A stretch of 64,000 nt of DNA from Monarcha castaneiventris obscurior (taxonomy: Eukaryota > Chordata > Aves > Passeriformes > Monarchidae): contig JAMPIT010000350.1 of NCBI GenBank assembly GCA_026261815.1, positions 434,001 to 498,000 on the forward strand. Reading direction: 5' to 3'. Below are positions 25,901-37,885 of this stretch, piece after piece; positions within the stretch are counted from its first letter, which is position 1, and every line of letters begins with the position of its first letter. Both the position numbers and the translations under genes were made by a program. Under the pieces are notes generated by a model. The model was not told the DNA's origin and did no database searches. It saw only the letters and a program-made list of their open reading frames with translations.

Positions 25901-26155
25901 GTTGTCTGCAATTCACTTCCAAGGAGAATACAGTTGTAACAAAATCATTTTATAAGAGAGCCCCAGGGGAACATAAGTGATAGAGCAGCTTTTATAACAT
26001 ACTAAAACTTCTATAATACTAATTATATGTGTTATCAAAATGATTCATGCTAGCCAGAGTAAATCCTACTCTTTCCAAATGAGAGTTGAAGTGACAATTC
26101 ACTGTCTCTTAACTTTTGCACCAATGTATTGCCTTTTCTCCCTGTGCTGTCACAG

Positions 26156-26250
26156 GCAGGTTGAGGAAGGAATTCCCCAGGAACTGGAGGTGCCATTGCA
26201 AGCAAAAGGCAGTGCCATTAGAGTCCATAACCTCAGCTGACAGTGACAAG
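26156..26250 (+). other. Exon-like segment with strong splice sites, possible lncRNA exon
   Basis: A pyrimidine-rich tract (GCCTTTTCTCCCTGTGCTGTCACAG) leads to an acceptor at 26,155. The near-perfect donor AAG|GTAAGT lies at 26,250/26,251 and delimits 95 bp. The frame open through the acceptor stops at 26,238-26,240 inside the segment, so a coding role is unlikely without another frame. It could be an exon of a non-coding RNA, an alternative terminal exon of MIPEP, or chance. Confidence 0.25.
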
Positions 26251-29200
26251 GTAAGTTCTGACCAGACCTGATTCTTCACCATCATGGCAAATTTTATTCT
26301 TACTTCCTGTAAGTTTAATTTGTTGTCTTGCCCTGAAGCCTGCCCAGCAAAAGTGGCCCTCATGCATGGAGGAGTGCCTTGTGTCTGTAGGTATTGCTCT
26401 TGCTGAAACTATTTAACATTGAAGGTCTTTTGCAAAACAGTACTGAATTGCTGGCGGTGCTTTCCCTAAGTAGGGATTTAGATAACTTGTTCTACTTAAT
26501 CAAATTAGCTATCTTTGATTTAATCTGGTGTTTAAGCCAAATTCCCAAGACAAAGTGGTTTTAATAGTCTGTTCAGTTTGTAATCTGTTTTCCAAGAAAA
26601 TCAGCTTTTATTTTATTTTTTTTTGTTTCTGACAGTCTCAAATGTACATGAAAAACTGATGTAGGCGGCTGAGTACAGGGAAATGGCTAATTTGTCATTC
26701 AGCTTCTTCCTTTGTGAGCTATCCCATTTTCCATGCCTTTCCCTTGGTCTGTCAGAAGTGTCTGTCAGCTGGCCTGGCCCCTCTGCCTCTCTGGCTATAG
26801 CCTGTATTTTTTTTTCTTCTTCCCTGATTCATGTTTGTTTCTCATCCCACCTTGCATCTCCATCTTTATTTGCTTTATTTGGAAAAAAAATGGAAGTTTT
26901 ACTGAGTAAAGTGGGTCAGTAAAAGCTACAAACCCCCCCTCTAATAACTCATTCTCCCTATGTCAGGAGCCTTTGTGCCAGCTGAGAACATTTCACATCC
27001 CAGTCACCATACCCTGTGGAAAAGGTCACTTCAGGATAACCTCTTCAGAAGCACAGGACTTGCTGAGGCAAACAGGACCCTTGAGCTTTGCCCTTCCTTT
27101 TCCATTGTTCACCTGGGGGTTTAGGCTGGAGCAGGGAGGCTGCACCCCTCTTATCCATGTCAGGATAAGGGGACCCTCAGCTCGCACTGTGCTCACCCAA
27201 AGGCCCCTCTGGTGCTCCAGCTGTAGGCTGAAGATCCATCAGTGCTCTCAGTCAACTAAAGGACACACGTGTGAATGCTGCATTAGCTCTGGACCTCTGT
27301 ACCAGTGTTTAAGGGCCAAAGTCAGCATGGGGCTTCTGTGATTGTTGAGAGATTTTGTCAAAAGTGAGCTCCTGGATAGTTTATTTATCAAGACCTGGAA
27401 TAACAGTTGCAGTATGAATATGGAAATGGGAGAAATAGGAAGCTGGAGCTAGTGGTTAACTGACATCCTAGAATTCTATTTTATTTCCCCCTGAATGTTG
27501 GGGAAAATGATGGGGTAGGTGAAAAGTTTTTGTTTTCTGCATATTGGAGAAAATTCCTTGTTATGCCAAATCATCCAAGCCAGTTTTGGGTCCTTTCATT
27601 TCTACTGCTGTTGCACCTTACCACCTTCCACTGACCTGAAATCAAACCTGAGGAAATCCTCCAGATAAATTTACCCTGTTTATACTGGCTTACCCTTATC
27701 CCATCTGGACCCAGGGTGTTGCTTTCCAACCCTGCCATTCTGTTGGCAAAGCTGATGCTGGGAGAGACAAATTCTGTCTATGCAGGCAACTCATTCTCCC
27801 GCCTTTTATTTGCCTTTTTCCTATGCCTATACCATAGATACTACAGCTTCCTGGACACTGCTATTTGTACTAAAAACATAACACAAAGAGAACACTAATA
27901 GGAAGGCAGACAAGTGTCTGGCAGGGGCGATCTGTCTGTAACTTCTCTCTTCATTATTACTGCTCTAAGCAATTCAAATGTGCATAAAGCAGCTCACAGT
28001 GGAAGGAAGCTCTGAATCCAGCATGACCACTGTTTGGAAAAGAGTAGGTGTTAATATGCCCAGAGGTCATCTGGGGCTTGTAACATCTCTTGGCAGGGCC
28101 CGTGGCAGCCAAACTGGTATTTTCTTACTCTTCAGGAGTGCTGGGGTGTTTGGCAGCAGCCTCCACACCTCACTCCACTTGCAGGATCATCATCATTAGG
28201 GCTGCTGAACTGCCATCTCTCCTGCAGGGACTGGAAGATGTCCATAAAATACTGGGCATCGGTGACACTGAGGGGAAGAAGTTATTGATAATTGGTGGAT
28301 TTTCTTCGAGAGGGGTGTCCCTGGGGGTTGGCCCAGCTCCTGCTCAGTGGAGACTGGGCCTGCTCTTGCTGCTCAGCAACACAGCTGCAGTGTCAATGTT
28401 TATCATAAACATCCCGAGGGTGTTTATGCCTTCCATGGCTTTTCCTGTTGGCCTGAGTCTGGCCTGCCTCTTCTCTGTCTCCCAGAAAAGGGATGCTGAA
28501 GTGACAATTGTTGTTGGCTGGCGCAGCTGGAAGTTTACAGTATTTAAATCACAGTTCCAGGTCTGAGTTCCACACTCAGATCCTTGAGGTGGGATCAGCC
28601 AGCAAAGAAGGAGGTAATTAAAGACCCATTACAGCAAGCTGGTCCCGATGGAGCCATAGTTGTCCTGGTGGTCCTGGTTAAGTTGCTGCAGGCGGGCACT
28701 AAAGTCACATCCTCAGCTGCCTCTCTGAACTCAGGGATCAGGAAGTGTGTTCTTGCGGGTTGGTTTGTGTACGGCACAGCTGTGCTCATTCAAAAAGGAA
28801 TTCAAAAAGCTCTAAAGAGGGAATCAAACCTTGCTGAGGCCTGCCAAGACAATGTTGAGATCTTTTGTTTTGACTGGAAACACGTAAATCACCTGCATAC
28901 CTGATTCAGGCTTACTTAAAAACTGCTTTCAGAAGCATTTATAGAGAGAGAACTCACTGTCACTGTCTTCATACGATTCTAGATGGCATGATACAAATTT
29001 TACACTTTTCTGGGATCTGTTTTGTACGTCCTGCTTTGCATCTTGGCTTCCCCTTTGGCATTGCTGATGAATGTTTCGCTTTCCCATGGCTTCCACTCCT
29101 CAGTGCTGCACCGAGTTGGCTGCCAGCTACACTAGCTCTCTGTACTGTTTGCAATCCCCCCTCCTTTTCCAGGTCAGCCTGAGACTTTGCATTTGCTTAA

Positions 29201-32200
29201 TTAAAGCTTAAGAGGAGCACTGGTGTGACACACTGGTGTCAAGGGACCCAGCCCCCTCCCTAGTACTGCTTTTCTGCCCCACTTGGGCCCTTGGGCCCAG
29301 TATCCAGAGCCCCATCTCCTGCCACAAGCTGCCTCAGGGTGCCTGAAGCTGCTGGGCTGAGCCATGATGCAACTCCCAGTGGGCTAATGCAGCCTGGGAA
29401 CAAATGCCGTAGAGCTGTGTGGGGTAAAAGGGATCAGTTCTGTTGTCAGAGGAGAGCAGCAGCTTGGCCCTGCCAGGACCTTCCCAGTCACAAAAGCCAA
29501 AGTGGGTTGTGACCTGCCTTGCTCCAGCCTGAGCAGTTCAGGAGCTGCCTGGCACAGACTGCTCCTTGCAGGGAGGTGTCACAAACCTTCCTGTTCTGTA
29601 GCTCTGCTGAAAGCAAACACATGGCGAATCAGCCTTCCAGGTGTTGCACCAAATTCAGGGGTGAGGCTGGGCTCATGTGATTTACAAATCTTTCTGGGCT
29701 CCTTAACTTTAAAATCATTCCTGTTACAACAATTTTTACATCCACACTTCCTCTATCTGCAGCTTTGCCCATCCTTTGCTCATCACCTTTGAATTTGGCT
29801 TTACAAGGCCAATCACAGGTTCACACATCATTTTCTCCTCTTGGGTCTCCTCCTGGTGCACTCTTTAGCTTTTCCAGTGGTCAGTCCCGGAAGGGACTTC
29901 TTTATCTTGTCTTGAACTTGGGACTCTACACAGAGCTGTCTCAGCCAGGAGGAGCAGGTTGGTGCCCACTTTGTGGATGTTGCAAAGAGATGATGGATCC
30001 TCAGCTGGGATTCCCCAGCAAAAAGTCCCCATCCAGAACAACACTGGAAGAGCTTACACACGGTAGTGGCAACATTTTCAGATGGTCCTGAATCTGGGTT
30101 TCCATACACCACAAACTGATGGATTAATTGCAGACAGGAGTGCATCCTTCAGCTGCTGGAGGTCCATGAGTGGTTCTAAGAAAGGTTCACCCATCAGCAC
30201 CAGTCTGCAGTTTCCCACTCCATAACCTAATAAAGAGCCAGAGACAGCCCAAGTGCAAAGGCTGCTTGGAGGCCGCATGTCACAGCTCGGCAGGACACTG
30301 CAGTGTCGTGCCTGTGTCCTGTGTGAAAGCCATTCACCCACTGGAAGACTTGGAGCAAACATCAACACAACTCTTGGCAAAAGCAAAGGGAGGGGCAGAT
30401 GCCAGGATAACACAGGATTGCTCCTGCTGTGACAGAGGAGCTGCTGTTTGCCATGGCCATGGCATCGCTTCTGCCTTCGCTGGGGGCAGGTGAGGAGCTG
30501 CAGAGGGACTGGATCAGTCAGAGCCCAGCCCTGACTAGCAGCTGAAGGCGCTCCTGAAAGGCCCCATTTTACTGCCCTGTGGTTTTCTTTCCTGTAGAAG
30601 TGTAAGGATTGTAATGGCATAATATAAAAATACATAATTCTATTGTTTGCACTGGATCTGTTCACCAGCAACAGCTGGTGAGGTTGAAGAGGTGAGGGTC
30701 TGGGGTGGGAATGGGGTGCTGCCAGTGAGCCTGCAGGGAGTGGGTAGGTGTTTCCCTGCCCAGGCATCCACTCCCACTACCTGTGGGGTCTCTTGCCTAT
30801 TTTGGCCAAAATTAGACTGGATTCTTTGTTCCACTTCTTCTATGTCGCTGTTGTTAAGTTTTTGAAGTGTTTTAAAACATTAGTGTTAAAATAATTGCTG
30901 TTGAACTGAGTATAAACTGGTAACTTGGATGTGATTTGAGCTGATTTATAATTAGCAGTTCTAAGCAGGAGACTAATGTAATTGTGCCATCCTTTCTGCA
31001 GTAACTCCTTTGCTCTTTGGTGATGTTCTCCACCAGCCTAAGAGCACAGGAGAGAATGCCCTGCTGTGTCTCAGCTAACAGGTCAGCCCAACCTGCTTTG
31101 ACTCACCCATTTAGGAAATTGAGCTGAATACCGGGTGTGCAAAGTAGATCTGATATGAAGGATTATTTATTTTGCTATAGTGTTTTGTGGTTAGATTATC
31201 TCAGGGAAGAGAAAGTGACTGTTCCAGGCCAAAAAAGAGGGCAGCTTTGTGTTTCCAGTCAGTTTAAACCATCACACTTCCCACTATCCTGTCTGTAATC
31301 TTTTCTAGAGATAATTTTTTTTGCAGCTCCTGAGGGTAAGTCCTGTTACCAGCAATTTTTACATACTCTCATGGGTAAGCTCTGTCTCACTGCTGTGACT
31401 TCCTTGTCCCCAGTTTTCATGGACGGTTCTTGCAGAAAAATCCCGATCAAAAACCACCATTTTAAGCACTTTACCATTATCTTCCATTTCAGAAACAGCT
31501 GTCCACAGATAGGAATCCAACCAAATAAATCACTGGGCAGATTGGCTTTGAATGTGAGTGCTCTGTCTTTCTAAAAGCAAGCTTTGCCTTGTGCATGTGT
31601 TACATCTTCCAAATTCATGAAATTAAACCCCCAGTTCTGTTTTCCAGCGGCAAAGGGGGATCAGATCAGGCAGTTGAGGAGAATGGGAAACACAGGCCTG
31701 GAGGAAAGCTGGCAACAAATACCTGAAAATTGCAGCAGTGATAAATAAGGCAGACAGGTAGGAAAGAGCCATAAAATAGGAGGAGAGGGGATAAGAGAGA
31801 GAGATTCCTTTCCTGAGTGGAAAGAACCTTCAGTGTGAGTGTTGTGTGTTACTGTTTCTGCCATGGGGCAGGAGATGGGGGAGGACAAATCCTCCTGTGT
31901 CAAGAAAAAGGGGTAAATGCAGCATGGATTGCATAAATGGATTTTTTATGAAGACTAAGAAGATAAAATTCCTGGTATGCTTGAGGGGCAGGGTAATTCT
32001 AGAAGAATAGAAGAGTTTTCTTTCCTACTTGTTTTCCCATGCAGCCCAGGCTTATTTAGCTAAGCTTTTAATACACAAATGGGAATTTTGCTGAATGATT
32101 CTCCAGCACAAATTTTATGCAGTTTTTTTCTCATGTCTCTTTTCCCCCCCCTTTTTGTTTTCTTTTGTTTGAGCTACCCATAGGCAGTGGTTCAATAGCA

Positions 32201-32511
32201 GACTTTTAAAGAATGGGTTGCTGGTGTGGGTTGGGGCTGATCTGGTCAAAGATGTGGGTGTTTGGTTTTTTTTTCTGGCCTGGTTACTGGGCCAGGGGAC
32301 AGAGCAGCAGAGTAACAGCATGAAGCAGTAGCTAATTCCAGGGCCATCTTCTGGGTGGCATTAGGATATCTGCATTTCTTTTCCATGAGAAAAGGTAATA
32401 GAAGTCTAGCAAAATCTGAATACAGACTTTTTCTCTAGTTTTGTCCAAAACCTGAGGTAATTAGGAAAAGAACAGAGATTTTCAGGCATTTCAACCCTCC
32501 AGCTCTTGCAG

Positions 32512-32564
32512 CATGGAGTATGACAAGGCCAAACTGAAGGACAGCTTCTGCTCCCTAAGATCAG
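32512..32564 (+). other. Exon-like segment with strong splice sites, possible lncRNA exon
   Basis: The acceptor context TTTCAACCCTCCAGCTCTTGCAG ends at 32,511. A donor TCAG|GTAAGA follows at 32,564/32,565. The 53 bp between begin with an ATG and stay open as MEYDKAKLKDSFCSLRS. I do not recognise the peptide. Together with the segment at 26,156-26,250 it could belong to one + strand transcript, but nothing in the sequence links them. Confidence 0.2.
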
Positions 32565-34660
32565 GTAAGAACTGCAGGAGTACCCTCAGAGGAGCTGCAG
32601 CAGCTGTAGACCTTCAACTGGATGAAAAGCAAACATTAGGGAGCAGATCCAAGGAGGCCTTGCTTCCAAAACTTTCAGTTGTTTTTGGTTCACCCCCTCA
32701 GCTAACAGACGATAATCATTTCCATTTACTTACCTCTCTCAGCTGCTGCAGTTACAACACTGATACAGCTGCAGAAGGTCAATATTGCATCTTTGAGGAG
32801 TTTTAGGCTTCCAAGCATTTTTACAGTGAATGTGTGCACATGTAGGAGACTTGCAGAGGGAAATCAGCTGCAAGAGGCTGCAGTGTGTGCTGGAAGTGCC
32901 AGTGCTGCTCCCTGCTCTCCCCTGCCTCCTGCAGCTGTTGCTGCTTCTCCTAGTGCCCAGAGTCCACTTGCTGCAGAAAGGCAATAAAAAGATTTCTTCT
33001 CTAGGAAAAGAAAGCATCTGGGCCATAAATGCACCAAGCCCTCCTCAGTGACACTCTGTGTACTAGGAAACATCATCGGGCACTCAGGTATTTTTCAGGA
33101 ATCCCTACTACAGCACTTGCCAACACCTTGACTAAACTCCAACACTATCTATTTGTTGTTGAAGGCCACAGGAGATGTAATTTATGGCATTCTTGAGCTC
33201 TTCCCTGCAGATCCCACAGCCTCTCTCATTGTATTAATGAGAGGGCTGAACCCAGAGGGCTTGCTTCTTTTAACGCACCAATACAACAGGCATTTTATCA
33301 CCTAAAGGATTTAGAGTCTCTTCTGCCTGAGTTCATCTGTTCTGCCAGTTGAAAAACAGTGTGTGAAGATAATTTTGAGGTAGTTCTTGTCCATAAAAAA
33401 TTGATTAGTCCTCCTTGAGTAACCAACAAATTCTCCAAAGTTTAAAGTATATTTAAAAATACAACTTAAATTGAGGATTTCAGTAGATTGAGGGTTTAAC
33501 ATGGAGAGTAGCTGCACAAACCTTCTCAGAGAAAACTTCCTTATGTGAATTTTCACAGCATTTTGTCAAGGCAAATAAATTTTTTCAATAAAGGATTTTT
33601 ATCTCTTTGTAGTCTCAAAATAATCAAAACATTGCGATGAACTTTGACAAAATGTGTTATTTGCTGGAATATTATGGGTCTGTTTTGGTATCTCAGTCAG
33701 AAAGATATTTTCACTTGCACAGGTGCAGTGTCCCCTTAACTTCAGTTGTTGAACATCCATAGGGATAAGGTTTAATAAAGCTGAAACTCTGGTAAAGGAA
33801 CACAATTACTGTTGTATCTTACAACATAAACCGGCACCAGGCTGATCAAAAACTTTCTTTTTTCTCTTGCAGCAGAGAGACAGCACATGGCCAAACAAAT
33901 GGCCAGACTGATACTTGCTGTTGAATTTGTTCAGGTTAAGCTCAGCTATCAGATATTGCAGGAATCAAAATAAATATGCAAGAAAGCACATTTGCAATGC
34001 AGGGACAAAACTGGTGTGGTAAATGCTGTTACTCTGCTGATTCCAGATCTGCCTCATTTTGCTTTGGGATGGTGCAGAATTTGTGTGCGTTTAGGTGAAC
34101 ATCAAGTTAGAGAAGTAAGGTGGCTGCAGACTAGTGCTTTAGTTTGGCTTTTAAAACATGTTTTGCAATGTAATGGCCCATTTTGCTCTTTTTTTTTGGT
34201 GCACTAAAATCTTGATATCCTTTTCTCATTACTCTTATTTTGATAAGGAATAACCTCTGCTGCTGCTGTTTTATTTGATATTGGCCTGTGGAACACCATC
34301 TGTGTGGAAGCACAGGCGCAGGACATCCCCATCACAAACATCTTGGGATCCCCTCCAGCTTAGGAGCATTCCAGCAGCTGCTGCACTCTCAGCTCCTCTG
34401 GAGGGGCCAGGCAGGGCCTTCGGGTGCTACCGACCCTGGCAGAGAGACTGCACCCACTCCATGGATATTCCAGTGTGCTGCTCTGGAAGTCCAGGAAGGG
34501 AGCCATAGAGGACTGGCCGTAGGTCTTTAGAGTAGCTTTTTCCCCCCTAAGGCTCCCATATTGGCCTATGAAATGTCTAGGGCACTTGGATTCTTGGGCT
34601 GAAAGGCATTTTAAAAATTTGAACCAGAACCTTTAGTTTTGGGGTGGATTTTTGTTTTCA

Positions 34661-34740
34661 GTTGGTTTTTTTGTTTGTTTCGGTTTGATTTTTTGGTTTT
34701 GGTTTTTGGTTTGTTTGTTTGTTTGTTTGCTTGTTTTTTA
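34661..34740. repeat. TTTG/TTTTGG-type simple repeat
   Basis: About 80 bp are made almost only of T and G on the + strand, including a clean (GTTT)n core near 34,711-34,729. This is intergenic low-complexity DNA. A 123-codon open frame that begins at 34,639 translates this run into a Phe/Val/Leu-rich string and is therefore not credible as a gene. Confidence 0.85.
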
Positions 34741-36297
34741 ATGTTCTCAGTTTATTTTGTAATCTCTGCCACATGCAGAGTAAGTGCTTGGGTGGTGTAC
34801 AGGTCTCTCCTGAACTGGTCCACAGTGCTCTGTAATTTCCTCAAATTTAAGGATTTAGGAATAAAATCGGTAACTGACCTGGACAATGCCCTGCCTCAGG
34901 TCATGTGCAAGGTGACAAGTTTATTATTTTGTACATGTCCTGTATTTATGTATGTTTATCGTTATGTTCCAATGAACTGTCTGATGCAGATCTGGGGCAA
35001 ATCAAAATGATCTCTTGATTTCCAGTGGTTTAGTTTTTTCTAAGCTGTAAATCAGTGCTCTCCCTTAACCTATTGGTTACAATCAAGTTTTGGTATGTTA
35101 GCTGCTATACTTAGTTTATGGATGGACAATTCACATGCTATTTAGTATGTGAAAATTCCCCTGAGACCTGGGCAGAAGAAATGGAAAACTCCACAAAGAC
35201 TGAGGCTCAGGGGAAGCACTTTCTAAAAGCTGCCTTCTCTTTTTGTCTGCTTTTCCACCAGTGCTTTAGAAAAATGTCATTTATAACCTTTTGAACAAGC
35301 CAAATCTTCCTTTGTCAGGACAACCAAAAAAAAAAACAAAAAGGGAAAAGAAAATAATCCAAGGGTGATAAGGATTTAGAAAATCAAATGATGGGAAAAC
35401 CCCCTCAGTCCTACTCGGCTGACCCTGCTGTTGAAGCTGTGGTGCTGTGTAGAAGCTTCAGGGTGCCCCCAATCTGCCACCCTCTCCATCAGTAGGCTCT
35501 TAGAAAACATTTCCTCTAATCCCATCATTCACTGCTGTTGTGGAAACCAGCAGGCTCCCCAGCAAATCCACCCACTATTATTTTTATCCTGTTGAAAGCG
35601 TTGCCTTATCGGACAGAATCGAAACGGCTCATGTGCTGCTATGTGAAGAGCAAGTGGGTTTTACCATCACTCAGGCCAAAACGAAATATGGATTAAATTG
35701 CACCCTGCCAGCACAAAGTGTGCATTGTGTGGCTCTGCTCTGCAGTGCCCAGCCTCAGCTTGCTCCGTGCCTGATAAAACACTGCACACCCCTTCAACCC
35801 CCCTTTTTTAAAAGGGCAAAACAAAGCAGCAGTGTCTGACTGGAATGTGCTGCAGGTAGCAATCTAAACCTCCATCACCAAAGACAGTGAGAGGATTAAT
35901 TTAATGCATGAAGGTTGCTGCTTGGAGGGACTTCATAAGAATGCAAACCAAAGGCCCTCAAAGAGCCCACAACAAAGGGAAAAGCCATGTGATCTCAAAC
36001 TCCTGGTAGGATGAGGAACACTGGATTAAGGGCTTGGTCTACCTTGTAGAAAAGGCAGGAAATACTGTTGTACTGAATAGCAAAGCAAGCAGGGGAAAGC
36101 TTTTTGGAGTGGGTGGGTTTCTTTTCAGACATTTTGGAAGTTTGGCTGGGAAATTGCAGCCTTGTTAATGACATTTATATAGTAATTGATATGAGCAAAT
36201 ATGTTTGCAAGTTTTGTGGTCATATGTAGCATATATTCTGAGTTGTACTTTGTCTCCAGATAGAATAAATATCTGTTTTTAAATTCCTGTTTATTTC

Positions 36298-36316
36298 TTT
36301 TTTTTTTTTTTTTTTT
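36298..36316. repeat. Poly-T run of about 19 bases
   Basis: A homopolymer T run follows TTTATTTC in the intergenic region. It could be the reversed A-tail of a minus-orientation retroposed copy. I do not recognise any gene in the adjacent sequence (36,317-36,490), so it is recorded only as a homopolymer. Confidence 0.8.
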
Positions 36317-37369
36317 AATTTTGGAGGAGCACTCCCTTGCAATCCTGGCACTGCTGAGAGTCATGAAGCTCCCTGTCTTGGCACAAAGTGACCTCCCAAA
36401 CATGCCCCATGCTGCTGTGCAGCCTTGCACACCTCGAGGTGAACTCCAAGGACACTCAGGTGGGCTGGGCATGTGAACTGCTGCCACTTCTGGCAGTCAC
36501 AGCCAGAAAACAAGTAGAAGACTGCTCAGGAGTGCAGCACATGGGCACAGGGATATAAGGAGTCCTCACTATTCTGGGCAGGGGAGCCCCAGTTAATTTC
36601 TGAATTATGTACTTCAAAGACCATAGAAATAACAGCAATACACTGAGAAGAACCAATGTGAAATTTGCTTGACCAAGCCAGTGACAGCGACAGAGCAGCT
36701 TTCGAGTTTCCCCCACACTTTCCCTGCCAAAACCAACAGTACTCCCACACTCCAGCACAAGCAACCAGGCTTTATGTCATCTGCCATCCCTATCTGGATT
36801 CAGTTTCCAGTCACTGCTTATGGCTTTATCATAAGGACCAATTTTATGCAATTATCAAATTACTCTTTCTTCTCAGTTTTCTACTCTTGTCAGTAGGACT
36901 GTGCCATTCCTTTCTTAATCATTTAAATTGGGGCCATGACTCCAATCCTGCTTCAAAAATACAGCTCCTCTCATTTACTTATCTGACTAATCTGAAAGAG
37001 CCTACTCTTTGAGCACCAGGTTCTCTTTTCCAAGACAGTGTAAAGACAGCAATCTGTGATACTTACCAGCTTTTTCCCCCCATTTCTCAAGAAGCAGAAT
37101 TTTTAAACTTAAATTTTTAAGTTTTGAAGTACTATAATTTTAAGCATTGATGTTAACTTACTGCTTCTTCAGGGTCCTCCTGCTTAAAGAATGATGTTAC
37201 TGCTAAACAGCAAACATCTCAAGACAAAGATGCACCAAATTCTACCATAACCTTAATACAATTACATCATCATGGAATTCTAAAAGAATTACAAGAATTG
37301 ATCACTAAATTTGTATAGAATGCTATTATTAATTTGAGGTCAACAAACCAAGACTGGTTCATGTAATGT

Positions 37370-37375
37370 TTTATT
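37370..37375 (-). terminator. Distal AATAAA polyadenylation signal, probably TNFRSF19
   Basis: The + strand TTTATT here is AATAAA on the minus strand. Immediately downstream on that strand comes CTTGGTTTGTTG (about 37,341-37,352), a G/T-rich element placed as expected for cleavage near 37,350. The Pumilio-motif cluster lies just upstream of it in the transcript. Confidence 0.55.
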
Positions 37376-37584
37376 CACAAGTAAAAAAAGTATTACAAAA
37401 CAATTTACACAAGATTTTAATTTACATTTGTTAAAGGAGTATTTAAAACAGCACTGTAAGTCCCTAGACATGACATGTGGGCAGGCTAAATGCAGTGGTA
37501 GTGTGTGTTTTCTATTGGCACGTACAACATTGCTTGCCACAGGCAATATACAAAAGACCAATTTGGTTAAATTAACAAAAAAAG

Positions 37585-37885
37585 TATATACAAAATATAC
37601 ACATGTATTTAAAAAAAACTCTTAATTCTTTCCTCCCAATTTGCTCTCAAGCTGTCACTCATTAAACAAAGAGTATCTTTCTCTAGGGTTGCTGGACAAA
37701 AACAATTATACAAAGTTTAAATTCCAATGGGAAAATATACCGTGGCAGATGCTGGCAAAATTTTTGAACATCACTTTTTCAAGAACTGTTATTAGTGAAA
37801 AGTTAAATTTCCATATGTTCTAAAAATATTTTGCCATATACTGAAATGCACATTGGATATTTTTACTATTTACAAAGTATATACA
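37585..37885 (-). promoter_or_regulatory. Cluster of Pumilio response elements in TNFRSF19 3' UTR
   Basis: On the minus strand, exact UGUANAUA octamers occur at 37,878-37,885 (TGTATATA), 37,867-37,874 (TGTAAATA) and 37,585-37,592 (TGTATATA). A fourth lies further up at 39,307-39,314 (TGTAAATA). This octamer is the consensus bound by PUM1/PUM2, which repress or destabilise mRNAs. The motifs are visible; their use depends on transcription of the distal UTR. Confidence 0.4.

Larger units (their letters stand above)
19971..37350. other. Intergenic region between convergent MIPEP and TNFRSF19
   Basis: About 17 kb separates the two 3' ends. From about 24 to 36 kb the sequence is richer in G+C and, as a consequence, in open frames. 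These include 158 codons on + at 28,090-28,566 and 229 codons on - at 30,078-30,767. None shows a recognisable domain, signal peptide or family motif. No LTR pair, tRNA or CpG island is evident by eye. Features within it are listed separately: two exon-like segments, a TTTG-type simple repeat and a poly-T run. The rest I cannot assign. Confidence 0.6.

Noticed and set aside
28090..28566. 158-codon open frame on +
   Set aside because: No domain, no conserved motif, and overlapping frames at 27,978-28,199. The G+C-rich context makes such frames common.
34639..35010. 123-codon hydrophobic open frame that looks like a membrane protein
   Set aside because: The hydrophobic first 40 residues are the translation of a T/G simple repeat (34,661-34,740). 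There is no further membrane-protein signature.
36298..36490. Poly-T followed by G+C-richer DNA, suggesting a retroposed pseudogene on the minus strand
   Set aside because: No gene could be recognised in the adjoining sequence, and no target-site duplication was seen.
19971..37350. Search for a novel operon, CRISPR array, phage or defence-like system
   Set aside because: The window is vertebrate chromosomal DNA. There are no spaced identical repeats, gene clusters or integrase-like frames.
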